Part shown: one piece after another, positions 18,401-25,838 of the stretch
How positions within the stretch are numbered: the first letter of the stretch is position 1
Layout: the number at the start of each line of letters is the position of its first letter
Assembly (NCBI GenBank): GCA_044225795.1
Contig: JBGAIF010000002.1
Span: 434,001-498,000, forward strand
Direction of reading: 5' to 3'
Source: Nemorincola sp044225795
GTDB lineage: Bacteria > Bacteroidota > Bacteroidia > Chitinophagales > Chitinophagaceae
DNA length: 64,000 bases
The notes under the pieces: generated by a model
The model's database searches: none
Seen by the model: the letters and a program-made list of their open reading frames with translations, nothing else
What the model was told of the DNA's origin: nothing
Program-made: the position numbers and the translations under genes

Positions 18401-20782
18401 ACCGCCAGCACAATATGCTCCTCCACCTGTTACAGTATGTACTGTAGGCAGAGTATTTATAGTAATGTTGGCAGTTCCAAGCATAGTGGCTGAACAACCT
18501 GTTGTAGCATTTGTTGCCTTCACAGTATAAGAGCCAGCTGGCTGGAATCCGAAATCAAGCGGTGTACCTGAACCTGACATAGTACCACCAACAGTAGCAA
18601 GACCATTATAAAGCTGATAATTAACACCCAGATCGGAGAAGCTAAGCGTCACATCTTTACCCGGATCACCAGGACAATATGAAGTACCTCCCACAGAAGA
18701 AACCGTATTTAATGTTGGCAGCGGGCTTATGGCCACTACTGCAGTACCTGCCATAAGGCTTGTACAATTAGTAGTGGTATTTTTAGCTACAATAGTATAT
18801 GTGCCCGGAGCTGTGATCAGGCCAAAGTCGAGCACAGAACCAGTTCCGGATTTGATATTACCGGTAGGCGCACTACTCAGATAAAGCTCATAATCAATGC
18901 CTATGTCTGATCCCATAAGGGTATCTCTTACACCTGCACCCATTGAGCAATAAGACCCGCCTCCTGTAACATTGTATACCGCAGGCAATGCATTCATTAC
19001 CACTGTAACGGTATTAGACATATTACCACTGCATGAAGTTGTACCATCTGTACCAACTACATTATAAGTACCGGCTGCAACTGTACCGAAGTCGAGGGAG
19101 GAGCCAGTGCCGGGCATTGATGCCACAAGACTGGCACCATTATACAGATCATAAGACACACCAATATCTGAGCCAGCAAGTTGAAGATCAACACCTGAAA
19201 CAGAAGCACAATAGCTAGCTCCACCAGGAGTAGTAACTGCATATTGAGTTGGCAGAGGTGTAACATTAAGAGCAGGTGTCCCGAGCATAGTTACCGGGCA
19301 CGCTGTGCCAAGATCAGTCGCAATGACTTTGTAAGTACCTGCCGCTGTTCTAAGACCGAAGTCAAGTGGAGCACCCGAACCTACAACAGCGGTACCGTCT
19401 GGAGTGGATCCTTTATATAATTGGTATGAAATATTAGCATCTGTACTGCTGAGACGAACATGTAAGCCAACCCCACCAGAGCAGTAATTACCAGGCGCAT
19501 CAACAGAAGTAACATATTTTGTAGGCAAAGCATTAACGGTTTCATTCAAAATAGCGTAACAACCTGTAGCGGTAAGCTTATAGCTGATATTGGCATTACC
19601 AACTGCAACACCTGTTACAATACCATTAGTAGAACCGACGGTGACAATAGTAGTATTGCTGCTTGACCACCTACCTCCAGGAGTTGCATCACTGAGCGTA
19701 GTATTCAAACCCAAACATGCATTCAGGTTAGCACCTGTAATAGGCGCGGGTAAAGGATTTACTGTGATCACTTTACCAAGATTCACCGCACCACATGTAT
19801 AAACTATGCTGTAGCTGATTGTTGTGGTTCCTGCAGATATACCTGTTACAACCCCAGTTGTTGGATTAACGGTACCAACAGCAATATTTGTAGAAGACCA
19901 TGAACCTCCGGCAGAAGCTGTAGTAGACATTGTTGTTGTAAGTCCAATACATACGGAAGTATTACCTCCAATCACACCGGTTGTAGGAGGAGTACAGTTA
20001 GCAGTGAATGTAACAGCACCACAACCTGTGTTATAGCCAGGGGTATGATTCACGCCGGATACTAAGCTACCATCTGTATAAGACGATCCGCCGCCGCCGC
20101 CGCCATAGCCGCTGCCGCCGCCGCCGCCCCAGTAGCCGCCGCCACCACCGCCACCGCCATAGGCACCGCTAGAACAGTTGCCACCAGTGCCGAAAGTGCC
20201 CGGAGAGCCGGTACCACTGTAAGTACCGCCAGCGCCACCGCCGTTTTGTCTTCCACCGCGGCCATCTGAACCACTACAGGAAAGTCCATCTCCACCAGTC
20301 AGGCCTCCGCCCTTGCCTCCGTAAAGGTTACAACAGTTGTAACCACCACCACCGCCGCCGCCGGCAACGATGATACGGCTGGAAAGATCGCCTATTGCAG
20401 TACGGACATCGGTAGCACCGCCACCGCCGCCGCCGTACTGATTGCCATCGCCACCGCCGTTGTAACCACCTTTGTTGACGCCGCAGCAGACATAGTTTGC
20501 GCCACAACCTCCAACATAGAAGTACAACACCGAGCCCGGCGTCGTTTGCAGTGTGCACTCAACACGACCGCCACCCTGCGCATTGCCCGAACAGTTGGCG
20601 TTTCCGCCATTCGCACCTTGCACATCAAGCGTCAATGAGAACACTCCCTGCGGAACCGTATATGTATAATACGGCGTACTGGAAGAATAGGAATACGAAG
20701 TGACAGTCTGTGCTGAACCACTTAGATTCCATCCTAATAAGGCCACTAGGATTAACATTCTGGAAAAGTAGAATCGTTGCAT
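15461..20782 (-). CDS. Giant T9SS-secreted repeat protein, paralogue B
   Basis: A predicted surface or secreted protein of 1773 residues and the close paralogue of the gene to its left. It has a signal peptide (MQRFYFSRML...SGSAQ) and a glycine-rich module (~45-260) with GGGGGGATDVR and IIVAGGGGGGG. Two Big_2-like domains follow (GGSWSSTNIAVGTV and GGRWSSSNTTIVTV). Eleven copies of the GGGxYCAGG repeat span ~420-1405. Three Ig-like units then precede a T9SS type A sorting domain (NPNKGLFS, TNMIGQTVY, NGMYLLNV, FHFVIEQ). Compared with paralogue A it has one more Big_2 domain and one fewer repeat. It is a single-gene unit ended by a strong terminator and divergent from gldB. An adhesion or matrix role is inference. 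Confidence 0.9.
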   Translation of the reverse strand: MQRFYFSRMLILVALLGWNLSGSAQTVTSYSYSSSTPYYTYTVPQGVFSLTLDVQGANGGNANCSGNAQGGGRVECTLQTTPGSVLYFYVGGCGANYVCCGVNKGGYNGGGDGNQYGGGGGGATDVRTAIGDLSSRIIVAGGGGGGGYNCCNLYGGKGGGLTGGDGLSCSGSDGRGGRQNGGGAGGTYSGTGSPGTFGTGGNCSSGAYGGGGGGGGYWGGGGGSGYGGGGGGSSYTDGSLVSGVNHTPGYNTGCGAVTFTANCTPPTTGVIGGNTSVCIGLTTTMSTTASAGGSWSSTNIAVGTVNPTTGVVTGISAGTTTISYSIVYTCGAVNLGKVITVNPLPAPITGANLNACLGLNTTLSDATPGGRWSSSNTTIVTVGSTNGIVTGVAVGNANISYKLTATGCYAILNETVNALPTKYVTSVDAPGNYCSGGVGLHVRLSSTDANISYQLYKGSTPDGTAVVGSGAPLDFGLRTAAGTYKVIATDLGTACPVTMLGTPALNVTPLPTQYAVTTPGGASYCASVSGVDLQLAGSDIGVSYDLYNGASLVASMPGTGSSLDFGTVAAGTYNVVGTDGTTSCSGNMSNTVTVVMNALPAVYNVTGGGSYCSMGAGVRDTLMGSDIGIDYELYLSSAPTGNIKSGTGSVLDFGLITAPGTYTIVAKNTTTNCTSLMAGTAVVAISPLPTLNTVSSVGGTSYCPGDPGKDVTLSFSDLGVNYQLYNGLATVGGTMSGSGTPLDFGFQPAGSYTVKATNATTGCSATMLGTANITINTLPTVHTVTGGGAYCAGGAGKVVNLSGSDLGVNYQLLQGGLPAVGVSLVTGTGSSIGFGSITAAGNYTVKATDAVTGCTNMMGSSVNVVVNPLPNTDTVSVTSNGAYCAGGTGVNVMLNNSVSGTNYQLYLNGVALTDPAASLSGSGSGLDFGARTTTGIYTVGATIAATGCTSMMYGGPAVSINPLPLTYSVSGGGAYCAGGSGSHVGLSFSDVGVSYQLIYGSSPLGLPLLGSGAPLDFGVKTGIGSYVVVATNVATGCISTMSGAASVSSTPLPTNYTVTGGGSYCATLPGVPVGLSASNAGINYQLYNGTIPVGGTVHGTGYALNFGLQTLSGSYSVVATNASTGCMNNMAGTVNVNVNPMPNAYSVTGGGAYCSGSAGVNVGLGTSDAGINYQLYFGTAPQGSAVPGSGSPIDFGVKTAAGSYTIKATDALSGCTTWMSGSANVIMNSLPNKYTVTGGGAYCAGSTGYHVTLSGSDAGVDYQLMNSLAVGSPMSGSGIGLDFGTQSASGTYTVIGTDVSSGCSSTMMGNAKVTVNPTPAQYMVSGGGGYCAGGTGDSISLAGSSVGITYQLYNGTTPVGFAAWGTGSGLDLGVHAAIGTYSVKATNPVTSCASNMLNTVMVTVDPIVTPAVAISSDRGLVICATDTATFTANPTYGGSMPTYEWYLNGVLMATGASYQIDTLKMADVVSVIMTSDEHCATSTTAKNKVVVTINPKGTPVVTLSEDPGATVCPGAPVTVTASASSFGGSAPTYKWKINSGAFVAGGVSTTYKPANNDVVTVQMTSNDPCRLPGTDSVTASVTLKTQTLVAPTFTITATPTGSLVIGQSDTIKVTVTANGGPNPTFQWIVNSTPIPNATSSTFISDRLFNKDSVACEVTGSGVCGGLTSSKYVIMNVRNLAASQLSATTADVRVVPNPNKGLFSIVGNIGENNEEVTLDITNMIGQTVYSNKFSTRNGRLDEQVQLNNSIANGMYLLNVHTIQGNFVFHFVIEQ
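16565..19525 (-). repeat. Coding array of 11 Cys-paired ~89-residue repeats
   Basis: Eleven units of about 269 bp encode the same repeat as in the neighbouring paralogue (YCxG start, YQLYNG-type strand, LDFG, TGC, VNPLP linker). The units are clearly diverged from each other, so recent expansion is unlikely. I counted them by eye from the YC motifs. Confidence 0.8.
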
Positions 20783-21041
20783 ACACGCGTTTTTAAAACG
20801 ATTAGAATTAATTAATTATTAGCTAAACACAATGAAACAGCTATTTTTTCTAAAAAAAGCGGCTTCACGGGTAGTATTAAATATCCGTTAAGATGGTAAA
20901 TTTAACAAAATAATCTGAAAAATCAAGTTTCAAAGATGATTTTTTTGCAACAATCACATGGCGTTAAAATATTCGAAAAATCACGCATCGGTTTCCGCGG
21001 CTAAAGCTGATTTTCTACTTTTACCTTTCAACTAACCAATA

Positions 21042-22127
21042 ATGACGAAAACATTACCGCTCAGGGTCTTCCCAAGGTTTTTTCCTGTGTTCCTGCTTAT
21101 TACACTGTTTTTCAGTTCTTGTGGCAACAGTGACCAAAAAAGTAAAGTTCCGGATACCAGCAATATACAACTGACCCTGGAAACACACCGTTTTGACAAA
21201 GAATTGTTTGGTATTGATACAAACAATATTGAAAAAGGCTTACAGCAATTAGCATTAAAATACCCAGATTTTCTCAATTTTTATCTTGATACGATACAAG
21301 GCTTCGGTTTGCGAGGAAATTATTCCGATACGAGTGCCGCCATACGAGAGGGATTGAAAGTATTTCTTACCTACAAAGACTTTAAAGAGCTTGAAGACTC
21401 TATCTGCAGCCACTTCCCCGATACAAAAGACCTGGATGACGCGCTGAATAAGCAGTTTCGGCTGATGAAATATTACTTTCCCAGCTATCACATACCAAAA
21501 ATCATGTATGTAACTTTGGGGTTGAAGAAGCTTCCGGCATTCACGATAGACAATAACATTGCGGGCATATGCCTCGACATGTTCCTGGAAGAGAAATACC
21601 CTTATTATGCATCCGTGGGTATTCCTGCATACATGGCACCACATCTCAGGCGCTCTTACATTCCTGTGGCCCTTTTCAAGGCTATATATACGAACGAACA
21701 CCCTTTCAAAATGGAAGAGAACACGCTTCTTGATTTAATCATACAAAGAGGCAAGGAGCAGTATTTTCTACACAAAATACTAACAGATGTGGCCGACTCT
21801 GTGATCTTCGGCATTTCAGGCGACCAGGTGAACTGGTGCTATGAAAATGAAGGAATGATATATAATTTCTTCATTCAACAGAACCTGCTTTATAGTAAAG
21901 ACGCAGGCACTGTTATGTCTTATGTGAATGACGGGCCATTTTCGCCGGGGCTTCCTGTTACCGGCAAAATAAAGCAAACACCGGGAAATATCGGCTCCTG
22001 GCTTGGTTATAGGATAGTCAGCACCTACATGGACCGACATCCCAATATGACACTATCTGCACTACTGATGCAAAAAAACGATCCGGCAAAATTTCTGGAG
22101 GAAGCAAAGTACAGACCCGCAAAATGA
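21042..22127 (+). CDS. gldB: GldB-family gliding motility lipoprotein
   Basis: This 361-residue lipoprotein has an N-terminal hydrophobic segment and the lipobox LFFSSC (Cys ~27). The rest matches the GldB family in length and in segments such as RFDKELFG near the N-terminus and NIGSWLGYRIVSTYM near the C-terminus. GldB is required for gliding in Flavobacterium johnsoniae and tracks with the T9SS/gliding machinery in Bacteroidota, although its exact step is not settled. Its place beside T9SS cargo genes fits. The ATG at 21042 precedes the signal peptide. A weak promoter candidate (TTTC, then TACTTTTA at 21016-21023) lies upstream, in the intergenic region shared with paralogue B. Confidence 0.85.
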   Translation: MTKTLPLRVFPRFFPVFLLITLFFSSCGNSDQKSKVPDTSNIQLTLETHRFDKELFGIDTNNIEKGLQQLALKYPDFLNFYLDTIQGFGLRGNYSDTSAAIREGLKVFLTYKDFKELEDSICSHFPDTKDLDDALNKQFRLMKYYFPSYHIPKIMYVTLGLKKLPAFTIDNNIAGICLDMFLEEKYPYYASVGIPAYMAPHLRRSYIPVALFKAIYTNEHPFKMEENTLLDLIIQRGKEQYFLHKILTDVADSVIFGISGDQVNWCYENEGMIYNFFIQQNLLYSKDAGTVMSYVNDGPFSPGLPVTGKIKQTPGNIGSWLGYRIVSTYMDRHPNMTLSALLMQKNDPAKFLEEAKYRPAK

Positions 22128-22197
22128 CCTCGCAACTGACATGAAAAATTTAGATATTAGCTGCAAACTTTTACAGAAACAAATTGAGCGAAAAAGC

Positions 22198-22205
22198 TAC
22201 TTTTG
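22198..22205 (+). promoter_or_regulatory. Candidate -7 promoter element of scpA
   Basis: TACTTTTG matches the Bacteroidota -7 consensus TAnnTTTG and lies 28 bp before the scpA start. No convincing -33 TTTG is seen at the usual distance. Confidence 0.4.
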
Positions 22206-22233
22206 ATGCTCACAATCCGAATTCCGCTACGCA

Positions 22234-23067
22234 ATGTCTGTTTCATATCAAATTAAGTTACCACAGTTCGAAGGTCCTTTTGACCTGCTGTTGTTCTTCA
22301 TAGAACGCGACGAGCTAGATATCTACAATATTCCGATAGCGCGTATCACTAACGAATTCCTTGGGTATATCCATTCAATGGAGAGCCTGAATATTGAGCT
22401 GGCCAGCGAGTTTATCCTGTTCGTGTCTACCCTTATGCGCATAAAGGCGAAAATGCTGCTGCCGCGTAAAGAACTGGATGTGCATGGGAACGAAATAGAC
22501 CCGCGGCAAGAGCTGGTTGACAAGATACTAGAGTACAAACGCTTCAAAGAGGCGTCGGAAGCGATGATGATCATGGAAGCGGAGCGGCTGATGCAGCAAA
22601 AACGCGGAAATATTCGCGCAGAAATGGATAGCCTCGGAGACTCTTATTCGGAAGGCACAGAGATACAGACTGTAACTATGTACAAATTGTTGCAGGCTTA
22701 TGAAAAAGTGATCAAACGATTCAATGACAGAATGAATAAACCACAACACGTTGTGGTAAAATATGCATACAGCCTGGAAGGCCAAAGAACATTTCTCGTT
22801 GATCACCTGAAAGAGAAAAAACGTGTGCCTTTTGAAATGCTTTTTGCTACCTGCCAGAACAGGATACATGCTATATTTACTTTTCTGGCCATGTTGGAAT
22901 TGATCCAGCAAAAATTCCTGGGAATACTGATAGGAACAGGCCGCAACAACTTCATTGTAGAATGGGTGCCTGAATCACAAAATGATGCAACAGGAGATGA
23001 GGTGATTGATGAAAATGCCGACGACAGCGATGACAACAACTCTCAACCTGAAGATCTGGCACAATAA
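22234..23067 (+). CDS. scpA: Segregation and condensation protein A
   Basis: ScpA is the kleisin subunit of the SMC-ScpAB complex that compacts and separates sister chromosomes. The N-terminus has the diagnostic PQFEGPFDLLLFFIERDELDIYNI segment (here residues ~10-33), followed by the ITNEFLGYIH and SEFILFVSTLMRIKAKMLLP helices that bind the SMC neck. The C-terminal winged-helix region (~200-250) includes FEMLF...IHAIFTFLAMLELIQQK. The last ~25 residues are acidic and disordered. At 277 residues it is of normal length. scpB is not nearby. It has its own promoter candidate and a downstream hairpin. Confidence 0.95.
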   Translation: MSVSYQIKLPQFEGPFDLLLFFIERDELDIYNIPIARITNEFLGYIHSMESLNIELASEFILFVSTLMRIKAKMLLPRKELDVHGNEIDPRQELVDKILEYKRFKEASEAMMIMEAERLMQQKRGNIRAEMDSLGDSYSEGTEIQTVTMYKLLQAYEKVIKRFNDRMNKPQHVVVKYAYSLEGQRTFLVDHLKEKKRVPFEMLFATCQNRIHAIFTFLAMLELIQQKFLGILIGTGRNNFIVEWVPESQNDATGDEVIDENADDSDDNNSQPEDLAQ

Positions 23068-23100
23068 TTGTACTATATCTAATTGCAGTTAACTACACGA

Positions 23101-23140
23101 AAATTCCCGGGGCTGTCGGACAGCAAGGCGGGGATTTTTA
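23101..23140 (+). terminator. Probable terminator after scpA
   Basis: An imperfect hairpin forms from gctg (23112-23115) with cagc (23121-23124), then ccc with ggg further out. It is followed by the T-run attttta and lies ~35 bp past the stop. The internal loop is asymmetric, so this is a moderate call. Confidence 0.45.
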
Positions 23141-23156
23141 GTTTATAAGAAGGCTG

Positions 23157-25181
23157 TCATTTTTTACCGCTATGACCCTGCGGTGTACCATTCAAGGCTC
23201 CCATTGCCGCTTGTAGTCCGCGTTGCGCTTGCGTGTAATCCGGCTTTAGCTTTAACGCAGTTTTCCATGCATCTATGGCATCAGGAAGCTGCCTGTTGGA
23301 ATAAAGCGCACCACCAAGATTATACCACAGTTCCGGATTAAGAGAATCAACTGCTATTCCTTTTTTCAATTCCGCTATTGCTTCCGGATACAGCCCAGCT
23401 TTACCATAGTTGATCCATGCCTTCTTCATGTAAAAATCACCAAGTAACTTATACATCGCAGGCAACGTAGGATATGTCGGATATAACTGTTTCACCGCAT
23501 CAAAATTCGGCTTGGCACGATCAATGCTGTCGAGCTTATACCAGGCAATACCACGATTCAGATAAGCAGCAACAAACTTCGGGTGTATCTCAAGCGCATG
23601 ATCCAGGAGTGTGATCGCCTTTTGAAGCTTTTGCCTGCGGGCCGCTTCTGCTGTTTCAAAATCTGCCTGCGTAATATAAGCTGCAGCAACATTCGCATTT
23701 ACTAATACACTATTGGGCTGGGTCTTCAGATCTTCCTCAAACAATGTGGCATCATTTTTCCATGCTGCATTTCGCGGTATGGTCTTGAAAGCAGACAGCA
23801 ACACGATAATGCCAACGAGCCCGGCAAGTACTTTCAGCCGTGCAGGTTCTGGATTGATCTTCTCCGCACCCCTGACGAGGAAGTACGCAACGGCTATAGC
23901 AAAACCAACAGACGAATGAAAAATAAGACGCTCGCCCATAGTAGCACCAATATCAAAAATGATATTGCAAACCATGGCGAGATGGAACATATAGAACGCG
24001 ATGGCAAAACCCAACACATGACGACGCACAATAAATATTACCATTGCCACCAATAGTCCTATGTGCACAATTAGTGACAGCCAAACAGAAATCGCCGAAA
24101 AATCTTTGTACGGTATAGAATTGTATGAATAATCTGCGGAAAGCGGATGAGGGAATATCAACAACTTAAGATAATTGAGCGTGGTAGATATCTCTGTTGC
24201 CAATTTTTCAGCAACGCTTGCGTAGACATATGGATTATTCAGCACCTCGGTGTCGGCATTATCGCCGGGTGGTTCCACCACACTGAACCGAACAGCCATG
24301 TAAGCCCCTATCACCAGGAAATACGGCAAGAAAGCCATTATGCTTTTCTTAACTGAGTAGCCACGAAACAAATACAGCGACAATGGCAACAATGCGACGA
24401 GCGTGATCGCATACTCTTTAGAAAGAAACGCGAGAAAATAACACGACAGGCTAGCCCATAGCATTCCTTTGTTCTTCTTATCGTCCTGATACCGGAAAGC
24501 AAAAATAAACGTAAGGCAGATGAGCATCAGCGACATGATCTCATCGCGGCTCTTTACATTAGCTACCACCTCGGTATGTATCGGGTGTACAGCAAAGATC
24601 ACAGTGGCGATCAAGGCCATTAAAGGCGAATCGGGAAATATGATGTAGCGTAGAAAATAAAGTAAAATAACGACACATGCCATATACCACATCACATTGA
24701 AAATATGGCGTATGTGCATATCATGTATGAGCTTCTGCTCATCAGGACCATGAACACCATAGGCAACATTTTTTTTCAACACACTGTCCATTTTTTCCTG
24801 CGGTACTGCACCGAGAAATTGCTGTTCGACCGCAAACGTCACGATAGACAAAGGGCGGTAACGTCCGCCGGACAATTGATTTATCGTATTTAACTGACGG
24901 TAATAACTGTCATATGCATCGCGCGAAAAAATCTTAGGGATGCCTGCAAAACCCTCCTGTACATACTCATTCTTTACGATAACAATACCATCATCGTGTG
25001 CCACCTCATTGAAAAAACTATTAAAATACAAGATAAACGCAAGCGCCGAAACAATAATTGCCTGCACCTTAAAATCAAGAATTGACAACGGCTTTGCAGG
25101 GGCTATAACAGGAGGAGGTGCTATTACCTCTTCGTGTTCCGTCATATCCTGCCCGGTTTTTTTCTTTATTTTTTTAGTCAT
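23157..25181 (-). CDS. TMTC-like polytopic membrane protein with C-terminal TPRs
   Basis: This 674-residue protein has about ten membrane helices (~35-480), then TPR repeats (~540-660). The lumenal-loop motif HPIHTEVVANVKSRDEI resembles the HPIHTEAV...GRAD motif of eukaryotic TMTC proteins, and the LSADYSYNSIPY stretch resembles their DUF1736 region. TMTC proteins are GT-C-type O-mannosyltransferases, and bacterial members are mostly uncharacterised. An envelope glycosyltransferase role is inference. A charged 30-residue N-terminus (KKIKKKTG) precedes the first helix. It is the last gene of a leftward group, 39 bp after gmk. Confidence 0.8.
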   Translation of the reverse strand: MTKKIKKKTGQDMTEHEEVIAPPPVIAPAKPLSILDFKVQAIIVSALAFILYFNSFFNEVAHDDGIVIVKNEYVQEGFAGIPKIFSRDAYDSYYRQLNTINQLSGGRYRPLSIVTFAVEQQFLGAVPQEKMDSVLKKNVAYGVHGPDEQKLIHDMHIRHIFNVMWYMACVVILLYFLRYIIFPDSPLMALIATVIFAVHPIHTEVVANVKSRDEIMSLMLICLTFIFAFRYQDDKKNKGMLWASLSCYFLAFLSKEYAITLVALLPLSLYLFRGYSVKKSIMAFLPYFLVIGAYMAVRFSVVEPPGDNADTEVLNNPYVYASVAEKLATEISTTLNYLKLLIFPHPLSADYSYNSIPYKDFSAISVWLSLIVHIGLLVAMVIFIVRRHVLGFAIAFYMFHLAMVCNIIFDIGATMGERLIFHSSVGFAIAVAYFLVRGAEKINPEPARLKVLAGLVGIIVLLSAFKTIPRNAAWKNDATLFEEDLKTQPNSVLVNANVAAAYITQADFETAEAARRQKLQKAITLLDHALEIHPKFVAAYLNRGIAWYKLDSIDRAKPNFDAVKQLYPTYPTLPAMYKLLGDFYMKKAWINYGKAGLYPEAIAELKKGIAVDSLNPELWYNLGGALYSNRQLPDAIDAWKTALKLKPDYTQAQRGLQAAMGALNGTPQGHSGKK

Positions 25182-25220
25182 GATCTATAGTTATAAAAAA
25201 CAGGCAACATCCTTTGGAGC

Positions 25221-25790
25221 TCAGCACCCTGCAAAATCGCCCACAATACCCATCAACTCCTTAGTAGCTATCTCCAGGTTTTCATTGATAACTATCTTAT
25301 CGAAGCGCGGCGCAAATGTAAGCTCATGCGCCGCCTTAGTGACGCGTTCTTCAATGCTGTGTTCAGTTTCTGTGCCACGCGCATGTAACCTCTGTCTCAA
25401 CACCTCTAACGACGGAGCCTCGATAAATATCGTTATGCTGCTTTCAGGAAATTTATCCCTGATGGCCAACGCCCCCTGAACATCTATATCCACAAGCGGC
25501 ACACGTCCTTCGTCCCAAATACGTTGTAATTCCGCTTTCAGCGTGCCGTAATATTTACCGGTGTACACCATCTCCCATTCTACAAAGGCATCTTCATCTA
25601 TCAGTCTCTTAAATTCATCTTCGGAGTAAAAGTAATAGTCGCGGGCATGCACTTCTCCCTGTCTCGGGTTGCGGGTGCATGCAGATATGGAGAACTCCAG
25701 GTGCGGGCAGGCATTTAATATCCTCTTTACCAAAGTGGTCTTGCCGGATCCGGATGGAGCTGTAATAACTATAATTCTTCCCTGTGCCAA
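25221..25790 (-). CDS. gmk: Guanylate kinase
   Basis: Guanylate kinase phosphorylates GMP to GDP with ATP. The P-loop APSGSGKTT is at residues ~11-19. The GMP-binding region includes the ISACTRNPRQGEVHARDYYF segment, and VPLVDIDVQGALAIRD is the conserved strand and helix after it. The length of 189 residues is normal. The gene lies 48 bp downstream of the CCA-adding enzyme and 39 bp upstream of the TMTC-like gene. Confidence 0.96.
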   Translation of the reverse strand: MAQGRIIVITAPSGSGKTTLVKRILNACPHLEFSISACTRNPRQGEVHARDYYFYSEDEFKRLIDEDAFVEWEMVYTGKYYGTLKAELQRIWDEGRVPLVDIDVQGALAIRDKFPESSITIFIEAPSLEVLRQRLHARGTETEHSIEERVTKAAHELTFAPRFDKIVINENLEIATKELMGIVGDFAGC

Positions 25791-25838
25791 TTGACCTTAT
25801 TTATTATCTGCGAATAACGTAAAAATATGTGTGTTTTT

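Noticed and set aside
10765..19525. Regular ~270-bp periodicity considered as a CRISPR or satellite array
   Set aside because: The period is coding, the units are diverged throughout, and there are no conserved short repeats with unique spacers.
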